20,275 nucleotides of DNA, taken from a virus. Positions 7,211 to 14,448 of this stretch are shown one piece after another. The first letter of the stretch is position 1. The number at the start of each line of letters is the position of its first letter. The DNA is taken from the IMG/VR virus record IMGVR_UViG_3300009172_000095, positions 1 to 20,275 of that record. One strand, 5' to 3'. The notes beneath the pieces are model-generated. The model was not told where the DNA came from and ran no database searches. It saw only the letters and a program-made list of their open reading frames with translations. Position numbers and translations under genes: made by a program.

Positions 7211-7711
7211 ATGAATAAGAAACTACTAGTCATTGGGCACGGCAGGCACGGTAAAGATACTGTGTGCGAGATCCTACGAGACAAATACAACTATACATTT
7301 GAAAGCAGCAGCAAGTTTTGCAGCACACGGTTTATCTACAATCAACTAAAGGACAAGTATGGATATGTTAATGAAGAACAATGCTATGCTGACAGGCATA
7401 ATCACAGAACAGAATGGTATGATGCTATCTGCGCTTATAATGTACCTGATGCAGCGACTTTAGGCAGAGAAATGTTTGGCGCCTACGACATTTATTGTGG
7501 GCTACGCAACAAGCGTGAATTCTTTGCAATGCAAAACACTGGTGTATTTGAACATTGTATTTGGGTTGATCGTAGTATGCATCTTCCTCCTGAATCAAAA
7601 GACAGTATGAGCCTAGAACACTGGATGTCCGATTTTACCATTGACAACAACGGATCATTAGAAGAACTACAGTTTAATGTAGATCAGTTAATGAGTTATA
7701 TACGCACTTAA
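7211..7711 (+). CDS. Deoxynucleoside monophosphate kinase-like P-loop protein (166 aa)
   Basis: The N-terminus has a beta strand and a P-loop, LLVIGHGRHGKDT at residues 5-17, with K15-D16-T17, resembling the SGVKRSGKDT loop of T4 gp1 dNMP kinase. gp1 phosphorylates dNMPs to dNDPs for phage DNA synthesis. Further features are TLGREMFGAYDIYCGLRNKREF and a CIWVDRSMHLPPE strand with an Asp-Arg pair, as expected for the lid and nucleotide-binding end of this family. At 166 aa it is shorter than T4 gp1 (241 aa), so substrate range may differ. It sits alone between virion genes, has its own sigma70-like promoter and no ribosome-binding site, and reads as an early gene placed in a late region. Kinase superfamily clear; exact substrate inferred. 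Confidence 0.75.
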   Translation: MNKKLLVIGHGRHGKDTVCEILRDKYNYTFESSSKFCSTRFIYNQLKDKYGYVNEEQCYADRHNHRTEWYDAICAYNVPDAATLGREMFGAYDIYCGLRNKREFFAMQNTGVFEHCIWVDRSMHLPPESKDSMSLEHWMSDFTIDNNGSLEELQFNVDQLMSYIRT

Positions 7712-7743
7712 CCCCTAAAAACACCCTTTTTCTTTAGTGACCT

Positions 7744-7751
7744 GCTAAATA
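7744..7751 (+). promoter_or_regulatory. T4-type late promoter box (GCTAAATA) for gp18
   Basis: GCTAAATA lies 33 bases before the gp18 ATG, and AGGAG at 7772-7776 provides a good ribosome-binding site 8 bases before the ATG. The preceding gene ends at 7711, so the box is in the intergenic gap. Confidence 0.62.
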
Positions 7752-7784
7752 ATAGTAAGAAACCACTTTACAGGAGAAAAAGAA

Positions 7785-10700
7785 ATGGCATTAACTTCCC
7801 CAGGTGTATCAGTTTCAGTTATTGATGAGAGTTTTTATACTCCAGCTGAACCAGGTACAGTACCTATTATTTTTGTCGCAACTGGCGAAAACAAAACAAA
7901 CGGCGCAGGAACTGGTACAGCACCAGGTACTTTAAAAGCCAACGCAGGCAAACCATACCTACTAACATCACAACGCGATCTAGTAGATACATTTGGCGAT
8001 CCGTTATTTTATACAGATGCAAATAACAATCCTATTCATGGCGGCGAGCAAAATGAATACGGCCTACAAGCAGCATATTCGTATTTGGGTGTAAGTAACA
8101 GAGCCTATGTTGTAAGAGCAGATACAGATCTTACATCACTAACAGCAAGTTCAACTCCAACAACAGCAAACCCAACAAACGGAACTTACTGGTTAGATAC
8201 GCAAACTTCAAAGTACGGTATATTTGAATGGAACGCAACCGCACAGTCAGCAACTAATACAGCTGGTCAAACATTTACAAATAAAGCAATTACTGTTATT
8301 ACAGATGCAACACGCACAACAGGATCAACACCGTATACTCCAAAAGCAGCAGTTGGCGCTGTTGGCGATTATGCAATCGTGGCAGTTTCAACTATTATCC
8401 GCACATGGTATAAAAATACTGCTGGTACTTGGGTACAAGTAGGTAGTGCAGATTGGAAAGACAGCTGGCCTTCAGTAACAGGTACAGCAGCTTCAGTAAC
8501 TTATACAATTGGTGAAACTATTACAGAATCAGAGTCTGGTAGTACAGTTGCATTAACTGGAACAACTCTTACACAAACTGTTGCTGATTTCAATGCAGCA
8601 ATAACCGGTGTAGGTATTAGAGCAGCAGCAGTAGACGGCAAATTGGCTATCTTTAACGATGGTTCAACACATGCAAGTATTACACTAGGCGGCGCAGCTC
8701 TAGTAGATGCAGGCATTACTGCTGGCACATATTATCCACCAGCATTGCAAGCAACTGCCCACACAAGTGTTCCAGAATGGAAAACAGCAGATACGACATC
8801 ACGTCCAACTGGTAGTATTTGGGTTAAAACAACTACACCAAACAGTGGTGCAGATTGGAAAGCTAAAGTTTGGAATAGTTCAACAGAACTATGGGATGCA
8901 GCAAGTGCTCCAATATATACTTCAAATCACGCAGCGTTATTTGGTTTAGATAAAACAGCAGGCGGCACAAACTTGTCAACTGCAAACTTGTATGTACAAA
9001 CAAATACAACAGAATCTGCAACAAATGTAGCTAACTTTACTATTTACAAACGTAATGCTATAGGTGCAACAACTGTTACTAGTGCAGCGATTACTGCTAC
9101 AACATTTACAGCAGGCAGTCATGCTTTTACTATCCAAGAAACAACAAAAGGTAGTGCAACATTAAGTACAGTAGCAAACATTTCGTTTACAGCAGCTGGC
9201 ACAACAGCCGATGCAGATACTTTTGCAGCAGCAGTTAATACAGCAGGCTTAATTAATGTTACTGCTAGTGTAGATTCAAGTAATAAAATTATTATTACAC
9301 ATGCACTTGGCGGCGATATTAGATTTGATGATGGAACTGGTACACCAGTAGCAGATGCATTTACCCCATGGAACTATACAACCAACGCAGGGACCACAAA
9401 CTTTTATGATTCACCAACTGGTGCAGCAACAAACTATATTGCAACACTTTGGAAAGAACTAACATATACAGCAAGTGGTGATGCTCCAACTGCTCTTGCA
9501 GTACAAGGCGCACTATGGTATAGTAGTGTTATTGACGAAGTTGATGTTATGGTTCACGACGGTATTAAGTGGGTTGGATATCTACACGCTGACAGTCCAT
9601 ATACTGGAACAGATCCAGCAGGGCCTATTGTTTCAGCAACAGCACCAGTAGACGGCGGCCGTTCGGATGCAGGAGACTTGGTAACAGGCGATCTTTGGAT
9701 TAGTACAGCAAATCTTGAGTCTTTCCCAACAATGTATCGTTGGAATAATACATTAAATGTTTGGACAGCACTAGATACAACAGACCAAACTACTGAAAAT
9801 GGTGTTTTGTTTGCAGATGCACGTTACGGTACAAGTGGCGGAACAGCAACAACTGCTCCAGCAGGAACTATTGCAGAACTACTAGAAAGTAACTATGTAG
9901 ATACTGACGCTCCTGATCCAGCATTATATCCAAAAGGTATGTTGCTTTGGAACACACGTAGAAGCGGATTTAATGTTAAGCGTTTTGAACGTAACTACAT
10001 AGACTTAGCAGCAGACAACGTTAGAATGGGCGATGTAAGTATGGCAGCATATTATCCACATCGTTGGGTAACTGAGTCAGCAAACAATGCAGACGGTTCG
10101 GGTAGCTTTGGTCGCAACGCACAACGTAAAGTTGTTGTACAAGCACTACAAGCAATGGTTAACAGTAACCAAGACATCCGCGATGATGAATCGAGAATCT
10201 TTAACTTGATTACTACTCCAGGATATCCAGAGCTAATCGGCGAAATGATTACACTAAACTACGACAGAGGCCTAACAGCATTTGTTATTGGTGATAGTCC
10301 AATGCGTTTGGCATCTAATGCAACTTCGATCAACGAATGGGCAACTAACGTTGCAACTGTAGTTGAAGATAACGATGATGGACTTGTTAGTAGAGATGAG
10401 TATTTGGGTGTTTACTATCCAAGTGGTTTCACAAGTGATAACGCAGGCAACAACGTTGTTGTTCCAGCAAGTCACATGGTACTACGTACATACGCACTAA
10501 ACGACCAAGTTGCATATCCATGGTTTGCACCAGCAGGTACAAGACGCGGTGGAGTTACTAACGCAACTGCAACTGGTTATATCAACAGTGAAGGTGAATT
10601 TGTAAGTATTGCACTTAACGAAGGACAGCGTGACACATTGTATCAAAACAACGTTAACCCGATTACTTTCCTAACAGGAGCAGGGCTAGTTGTATTTGGA

Positions 10701-11051
10701 CAAAAAACTCGTGCAAGAAATGCAAGTGCTCTTGATAGAGTAAATGTTGCAAGACTAGTTGTGTACTTACGTAGTCAACTAAGTACGTTGTCAAAACCAT
10801 ATCTATTTGAGCCAAATGATAAAATCACACGTGACGAAATCAAGCAGCAAGTAGAAAGTTTAATGGTTGAACTAGTGGGACTAAGAGCTCTTTATGACTT
10901 CTTAGTTGTGTGTGACGAATCAAACAACACACCAGCGAGAATTGATAGAAACGAATTATATGTTGATATTGCTATTGAACCAGTCAAAGCAGTTGAATTT
11001 ATTTACATTCCGTTACGTATCAAAAACACAGGAGAAATCGCAGGGTTATAA
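7785..11051 (+). CDS. 18: gp18-like tail sheath protein, enlarged (1088 aa)
   Basis: This is the contractile tail sheath subunit. The N-terminus MALTSPGVSVSVIDESFY and residues 1-115 are typical of sheath proteins (TSPGV start, FGDPLFYTDANN, AAYSYLGVSNRAYVVRAD). The C-terminal region from about 715 matches T4 gp18 closely: RARNASALDRVNVARLVVYL, KPYLFEPNDKITRDE, LYDFLVVCDESNNTPARIDRNE (T4 EYRVVCDTTNNTPSVIDRNE) and IYIPLRI at the end. T4 gp18 has 659 residues; the difference is a Thr/Ala-rich insertion at about 125-705, expected to project from the sheath surface. It holds short G-x-x-W-(V/I/L)...W hairpin motifs (near 133, 343, 575, 635) and two segments (about 246-303 and 450-518) sharing an ADxFxAA...VD...KLxI pattern. 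Strong late promoter and AGGAG site suit a protein needed in many copies. Confidence 0.93.
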   Translation: MALTSPGVSVSVIDESFYTPAEPGTVPIIFVATGENKTNGAGTGTAPGTLKANAGKPYLLTSQRDLVDTFGDPLFYTDANNNPIHGGEQNEYGLQAAYSYLGVSNRAYVVRADTDLTSLTASSTPTTANPTNGTYWLDTQTSKYGIFEWNATAQSATNTAGQTFTNKAITVITDATRTTGSTPYTPKAAVGAVGDYAIVAVSTIIRTWYKNTAGTWVQVGSADWKDSWPSVTGTAASVTYTIGETITESESGSTVALTGTTLTQTVADFNAAITGVGIRAAAVDGKLAIFNDGSTHASITLGGAALVDAGITAGTYYPPALQATAHTSVPEWKTADTTSRPTGSIWVKTTTPNSGADWKAKVWNSSTELWDAASAPIYTSNHAALFGLDKTAGGTNLSTANLYVQTNTTESATNVANFTIYKRNAIGATTVTSAAITATTFTAGSHAFTIQETTKGSATLSTVANISFTAAGTTADADTFAAAVNTAGLINVTASVDSSNKIIITHALGGDIRFDDGTGTPVADAFTPWNYTTNAGTTNFYDSPTGAATNYIATLWKELTYTASGDAPTALAVQGALWYSSVIDEVDVMVHDGIKWVGYLHADSPYTGTDPAGPIVSATAPVDGGRSDAGDLVTGDLWISTANLESFPTMYRWNNTLNVWTALDTTDQTTENGVLFADARYGTSGGTATTAPAGTIAELLESNYVDTDAPDPALYPKGMLLWNTRRSGFNVKRFERNYIDLAADNVRMGDVSMAAYYPHRWVTESANNADGSGSFGRNAQRKVVVQALQAMVNSNQDIRDDESRIFNLITTPGYPELIGEMITLNYDRGLTAFVIGDSPMRLASNATSINEWATNVATVVEDNDDGLVSRDEYLGVYYPSGFTSDNAGNNVVVPASHMVLRTYALNDQVAYPWFAPAGTRRGGVTNATATGYINSEGEFVSIALNEGQRDTLYQNNVNPITFLTGAGLVVFGQKTRARNASALDRVNVARLVVYLRSQLSTLSKPYLFEPNDKITRDEIKQQVESLMVELVGLRALYDFLVVCDESNNTPARIDRNELYVDIAIEPVKAVEFIYIPLRIKNTGEIAGL

Positions 11052-11060
11052 GTCATTAAA

Positions 11061-11086
11061 GTAGGGGGAAAATAAAATCCCCCTAC
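11061..11086 (+). terminator. Hairpin between gp18 and gp19 (no T-tract)
   Basis: GTAGGGGGA (11061-11069) pairs perfectly with TCCCCCTAC (11078-11086) around an 8-base A-rich loop, 10 bases after the gp18 stop. It lacks a following T-run, so it may be an RNA-stabilising or processing hairpin at the gp18 3' end rather than an intrinsic terminator. Confidence 0.6.
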
Positions 11087-11090
11087 AAAT

Positions 11091-11098
11091 GATAAATA
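11091..11098 (+). promoter_or_regulatory. T4-type late promoter box (GATAAATA) for gp19
   Basis: GATAAATA lies 22 bases before the gp19 ATG; AAGGAG (11107-11112) is the ribosome-binding site, 8 bases before the ATG. Confidence 0.65.
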
Positions 11099-11120
11099 CA
11101 TGCGATAAGGAGAAACATAG

Positions 11121-11759
11121 ATGGCAATCTCAACTCTACTAAACTTAACAGTACCATTAGCCAATGATACTAGTGCAAGCAGCCAAGGTCTGCTGATGCC
11201 AAAACTAGCGTATCGCTTCCGCGTTACACTTGAAAACTTTGGTATTACAGGTAATACAACCGAACTTACAAAACAGGTTATTGATGCGTCAAGACCTAAT
11301 ATTTCGTTCGATCAAATACCACTTGATGTTTACAACTCAAGAATTTATATGGCAGGAAAACATACATGGGCACCGGTTACTATTAACCTACGTGACGATG
11401 TTAATGGTAATGTTCAAAAATCTGTAGGCGAGCAGTTACAGAAACAGTTCGATTTTTACGAACAGTCAAGTGCTGCTACAGGACAAGATTATAAGTTTAC
11501 ACAACGTATAGAAGTACTAGACGGCGGTAACGGTGCTAACACACCAAACGTACTAGAAACTTGGGAACTATACGGTTGCTACTTAACAACAGTTGATTAT
11601 GGTTCGATGAACTATTCTACTAATGATGCAATGACTGTAGCTTTGACTATACAATACGACAATGCTGTTCAGCTTAATATTGGAGTTGGCACTCCAAACA
11701 ACTTCCAAGATAGAAACAGAGAAACAGGCACTGGCGCCACTGGCGCAGCAGCTCTTTAA
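11121..11759 (+). CDS. 19: gp19-like tail tube protein (212 aa)
   Basis: Its place directly after the sheath gene and its strand pattern fit the tail tube subunit, which stacks in hexamers inside the sheath and carries DNA on ejection. Visible: LMPKLAYRFRVTLENFGI as first strand, then VIDASRPNISFDQIPLDVYNSRIYMAGKHTWAPVTINLRDD (T4 gp19: KATALPAGIVEKIPVGFMNRKINVAGDRTFDDWTVTVMND), the LETWELYGCYLTTVDYGSMNYSTNDAMTVALTIQYDNA C-terminal strands (T4 KEIEIKGLWPTNVGELQLDWDSNNEIETFEVTLALDYWE). It is longer than T4 gp19 (163 aa), with extra N-terminal residues and a Gly/Thr/Ala-rich tail. Own late promoter, strong AAGGAG site, and its own terminator make it a single-gene unit. Confidence 0.88.
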   Translation: MAISTLLNLTVPLANDTSASSQGLLMPKLAYRFRVTLENFGITGNTTELTKQVIDASRPNISFDQIPLDVYNSRIYMAGKHTWAPVTINLRDDVNGNVQKSVGEQLQKQFDFYEQSSAATGQDYKFTQRIEVLDGGNGANTPNVLETWELYGCYLTTVDYGSMNYSTNDAMTVALTIQYDNAVQLNIGVGTPNNFQDRNRETGTGATGAAAL

Positions 11760-11782
11760 ATAATACAGAGATTGCTTAACTT

Positions 11783-11815
11783 ATAAGGAGCCCCTAAAGG
11801 GCTCCTTATTTGTTA
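11783..11815 (+). terminator. Intrinsic terminator after gp19
   Basis: ATAAGGAGCCC (11783-11793) pairs with GGGCTCCTTAT (11799-11809), 11 perfect pairs with a 5-base loop, followed by T-rich TTGTTATT. It closes the gp19 unit just before the next late promoter. Confidence 0.88.
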
Positions 11816-11838
11816 TTATATGCATAGTTTAAATATAA

Positions 11839-11846
11839 GATAAATA
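11839..11846 (+). promoter_or_regulatory. T4-type late promoter box (GATAAATA), 4 bases before ATG
   Basis: GATAAATA is followed by CATT and the ATG at 11851. The start site would fall on or near the ATG, giving a leaderless message for the 415-aa gene and the genes behind it. Confidence 0.6.
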
Positions 11847-11850
11847 CATT

Positions 11851-13098
11851 ATGCCGTTAAACAGAAACTTTGATAACTTTAGCAACTTCGATACCAACAA
11901 AGGTATAATGGGTGATTTTACTCACGCATCAAATCTTTATAGACGTAACAACTTTAGATTAACACCTAAGGTTAAGTTTTTATATCATGTTGTAATAGAT
12001 GTAAATCCAGTTGCATTAAAACAACTTGGCAACAGTGTAAGCAGTATGCTAAACAAACGAGAGTTTAACATACTAGCATCTTCCGCAGATCTACCATCTT
12101 ATACAGTTAACACTGAAACAGTAAACCAATACAATAGAAAAAAAGTTATTCAAACTAGAATAAACTATGACGAAGTTGGCATTGAGTTTCATGATGATGC
12201 AGCCGGACTTACTACATTACTTTGGGAAGCATATTATAGATACTATTATGAAGATGGTAACTATGCAGACCAAGGCACTCGCCCTCGTGCATATCAAACA
12301 GGATTATATGATTCTGAACCACTTAACACTTATAGACATGGATTTAACAGACAAGGAAATAGTGTTCCGTTTTTTAATAGTATATCAATCCATCAGTTAC
12401 ACCACAATAATGCTGATAGTCATCATACTAGCTTTACTCTAGTTAATCCTATTCTAACACAGTGGAACCATGATAGAGTAGATCAGGCAGATGGCAGCGG
12501 AACAATGAAAAATAATATGCGTGTTGCATATGAAACTGTTCTTTATAATAGAGGGTATACTGAAAATGGTAACCCTGCTGGGTTTGGCGATAATGCACAT
12601 TATGATAGATCTCCTAGTCCGTATAGTAGTACAAGTACAAGTTCTGTTGATAAAAATACAAATGGAATAACCGACGGATGGACAAAGGTCTTTACAGATA
12701 TATTCTTTGAAGCTATTGGATTAACTGAAATCAATAGTTTACAACAAAAGAATATTAGAGCTACATCGCCGACATCTGCTGTAACATCAACTAACACTGT
12801 TCCATTTAATAAAGATGTTGTATTTCCAACAAACTCAACAACTAACCTATTAACATTAGCACAACAGTTTAATAATATATCAGCTTTTCAGCAATCAGGC
12901 ACAACAGCACAACAACAAGCCGATGGTGCTAGATATCAATCTACTAGTTCTATTTCAATAGCAACTGGTAGAAATATTGCAGAAAGTCAAGTATACTACG
13001 ACAGCTTACCGACTAGTACAAAAGCTGCAATTGAAGCAAGTTTAGTAAGTGGCGATTCTGCTAATACTGCATTGCGTAATGCCGGAGTAATACAATGA
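11851..13098 (+). CDS. Tail-tube-fold virion protein, possibly tube initiator (gp54/gp19-related), 415 aa
   Basis: Not named with certainty. Residues about 36-145 look like a tail tube fold: NFRLTPKVKFLYHVVIDVNP, FNILASSADLPSYTVNTETVNQYNRKKVIQTRINYDEVGIEFHDDAAGLTTLLWEAYYRYYY. This is the 'polar-to-aromatic strand, then pointed loop, then WExYYxYYY' pattern of gp19/gp54-type proteins. A second block (VPFFNSISIHQL, SFTLVNPILTQWNHD, YETVLYNRG) gives the closing strands. The C-terminal 150 residues are Ser/Thr/Asn/Gln-rich and probably disordered. Position after gp19 suggests a minor tube-related part such as the baseplate tube initiator. No Shine-Dalgarno; the ATG follows the late box by 4 bases. 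The stop overlaps the next ATG (ATGA, 13095-13098). Virion protein likely; exact T4 counterpart uncertain. Confidence 0.6.
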   Translation: MPLNRNFDNFSNFDTNKGIMGDFTHASNLYRRNNFRLTPKVKFLYHVVIDVNPVALKQLGNSVSSMLNKREFNILASSADLPSYTVNTETVNQYNRKKVIQTRINYDEVGIEFHDDAAGLTTLLWEAYYRYYYEDGNYADQGTRPRAYQTGLYDSEPLNTYRHGFNRQGNSVPFFNSISIHQLHHNNADSHHTSFTLVNPILTQWNHDRVDQADGSGTMKNNMRVAYETVLYNRGYTENGNPAGFGDNAHYDRSPSPYSSTSTSSVDKNTNGITDGWTKVFTDIFFEAIGLTEINSLQQKNIRATSPTSAVTSTNTVPFNKDVVFPTNSTTNLLTLAQQFNNISAFQQSGTTAQQQADGARYQSTSSISIATGRNIAESQVYYDSLPTSTKAAIEASLVSGDSANTALRNAGVIQ

Positions 13099-13469
13099 GT
13101 AGCGTAACAGATAGCAGTATTAATAAATCACCTGATAGTGCAGCAGAAGTAAAAACGTTTTTTGATCGTTACTTTTCAAAATCAATATCTATTACTAGTA
13201 ACGAAGTTGATACTGTATTAGGATTCTTTACAAAAAGAAACTTTGATAAATCATCTGCAATCGCAGTAACTACAGTAATATTACAACAAGCCAAGTCCGA
13301 AGGCAAAAATGTTTTTGAGTTGCTAGATAGTCTAACAGGATTAGACGAAGTAAAACTTAGTCAGCTAGTAAGTGCTATTTTAAATAATAATAGAAGTAAA
13401 ATCAGTGCATTAGGATATACTGTTGAGTTTGATAAACCAACACAAGAAAATAGAAATGTGTTACTCTAA
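13095..13469 (+). CDS. Small helical protein of unknown function (124 aa)
   Basis: I do not recognise this protein. It is a soluble, mainly helical protein: a Ser/Asp-rich N-terminus (about 1-18), helices around AAEVKTFFDRYF, NEVDTVLGFFTKRNF, SSAIAVTTVILQQAKSEGKNVFELLDSLTGL and LSQLVSAILNNNRSKISALGY, then a short polar tail. There is no signal peptide or membrane segment. It overlaps the upstream gene by ATGA and the downstream gp4 gene by one base (TAATG at 13467-13471), so the three are translationally coupled and it is expected to be made late with virion proteins. A minor virion or assembly role is an inference from position. I remember similar small proteins in this spot in marine T4-like phages but cannot name a function. 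Confidence 0.8.
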   Translation: MSSVTDSSINKSPDSAAEVKTFFDRYFSKSISITSNEVDTVLGFFTKRNFDKSSAIAVTTVILQQAKSEGKNVFELLDSLTGLDEVKLSQLVSAILNNNRSKISALGYTVEFDKPTQENRNVLL

Positions 13470-13906
13470 TGTCTCGATTTGCGCAAGGCAAGTTTGCATT
13501 AAAAAATCCTGAAAAATATATTGGCGGCCGCACACCAACTTATCGAAGTAGTTGGGAGTTTCACTTTATGCGTATGTGTGATACCAATGATAGCATAACA
13601 AAATGGGCAAGTGAAGCAGTACGTATTCCTTATAGAAACCCATTAAGCGGCAAGCACACCATTTATGTTCCGGATTTTTTTTTAGTATATGTAGATCGTA
13701 CTGGAAAGCAGCATGTTGAACTTATTGAAGTTAAACCGGCCAATCAAGCATTTAGTGAAAAGTTAGGCTCGAGTAAAGTAAACAAGTTACACTATGTTGT
13801 TAATCAAGCCAAGTGGCAAGCCGCAAGAGCATACTGTAAACAAAAAGGTATGGCATTTAGGATTGTTACAGAAAGCGATATATTTCATACAGGTAAGAGA
13901 AAATAA
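13469..13906 (+). CDS. 4: gp4-like head completion protein, nuclease fold (145 aa)
   Basis: It agrees with T4 gp4 (also called gp50/gp4, 150 aa), a head-completion protein acting after DNA packaging. Aligned blocks: KNPEKYIGGRTPTYRSSWEFHFMRMCD (T4 KNISKYRGDPKKITYRSNWEKFFFEWLD), ITKWASEAVRIPY (T4 IIAWGSETAVIPY), and QAKWQAARAYCKQKGMAFRIVTE (T4 TDKWKAAQSLAEKRGIKFRILTE). E30, D69 (in VPDF) and E87-x-K89 (in IEVKP) form the E...D...ExK set of PD-(D/E)XK / TnsA-like nucleases, so a trimming nuclease activity is plausible. The ATG overlaps the preceding stop by one base. It ends directly before a late promoter box for gp16. Confidence 0.92.
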   Translation: MSRFAQGKFALKNPEKYIGGRTPTYRSSWEFHFMRMCDTNDSITKWASEAVRIPYRNPLSGKHTIYVPDFFLVYVDRTGKQHVELIEVKPANQAFSEKLGSSKVNKLHYVVNQAKWQAARAYCKQKGMAFRIVTESDIFHTGKRK

Positions 13907-13914
13907 GATAAATA
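13907..13914 (+). promoter_or_regulatory. T4-type late promoter box (GATAAATA) for gp16
   Basis: GATAAATA starts on the base after the gp4 stop codon and lies 26 bases before the gp16 ATG; GGAAAG at 13930-13935 may serve as a weak ribosome-binding site. Confidence 0.6.
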
Positions 13915-13940
13915 ATAGTAGCATATAATGGAAAGCTATT

Positions 13941-14426
13941 ATGACAAAAAAACTCGAAGAAATGTTAAACCTTCCTGACAACGAAGATATTAAACAAAAA
14001 GTAAAAGAACAAGCAGTTATTGCACAAGAAGAAACATTCCGTGATATAGAAGAGTTTGATAAGATTGCAAGTGCATTACCAGCAGTTAAGGGTCTTGGCC
14101 AAAAAGCAGACGACGAGCTTGAAGATATTGCAAGACGAGCACTAGAAGCATATGACGATTTAATGGACCTAGGCATGAATGTAGAATCACGTTACGCAAG
14201 CAGAGTGTTTGAAGTAGCAGGCGGTATGTTAAAAACTAGTTTAGATGCTAAAGTTGCAAAGATGGATAAGAAGTTAAAAATGATTGACTTGCAACTTAAA
14301 AAAGAAAAAATGGACAGAGATAACAGTCCTAACGGTGCTGGCGATATAGTCAACGGCGAAGGATATGTTGTTACTGATAGAAACAGTCTTTTACAGAAAC
14401 TAAAAGGCATGGACAATGATAAATAG
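13941..14426 (+). CDS. 16: gp16-like terminase small subunit (161 aa)
   Basis: The length is close to T4 gp16 (164 aa) and the architecture is the same: an N-terminal acidic region with LNLPDNEDIKQKVKEQAVIAQEE, a long central helical hairpin (ELEDIARRALEAYDDLMDLGMNVESRYASRVFEVAGGMLKTSLDAKVAKMDKKLKMIDLQLK) expected to form the oligomer ring, and a C-terminal linker ending in LLQKLKGM. Small terminase regulates the gp17 motor and recognises DNA ends for packaging. Sequence similarity to T4 gp16 is weak; the call rests on the coiled-coil core, size and position shortly before gp17. The two genes here are separated by two conserved genes of unknown role, while in T4 they are adjacent. Its stop overlaps the next late promoter box. 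Confidence 0.78.
   Translation: MTKKLEEMLNLPDNEDIKQKVKEQAVIAQEETFRDIEEFDKIASALPAVKGLGQKADDELEDIARRALEAYDDLMDLGMNVESRYASRVFEVAGGMLKTSLDAKVAKMDKKLKMIDLQLKKEKMDRDNSPNGAGDIVNGEGYVVTDRNSLLQKLKGMDNDK
14418..14425 (+). promoter_or_regulatory. T4-type late promoter box (GATAAATA) for the 160-aa gene
   Basis: GATAAATA overlaps the last codons and stop of gp16 and lies 23 bases before the next ATG. AGGA at 14438-14441 is the likely ribosome-binding site. Confidence 0.58.
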
Positions 14427-14448
14427 TAGTATAAAGTAGGATACAATA

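Noticed and set aside
7713-7737. A-T hairpin (AAAAA/TTTTT) after the dNMP kinase gene
   Set aside because: Five weak pairs only; too unstable to call a terminator.
11755-11762. TTTAAATA over the gp19 stop as a late promoter
   Set aside because: No gene starts close behind it, and a terminator follows before the next gene, whose own box is better placed.
13787-14176. Open frame of 129 codons on the minus strand across the gp4/gp16 junction
   Set aside because: It lies antisense to two well-supported genes, has no ribosome site or box, and its Ser/Phe-rich composition is that expected from the reverse of the coding strand.
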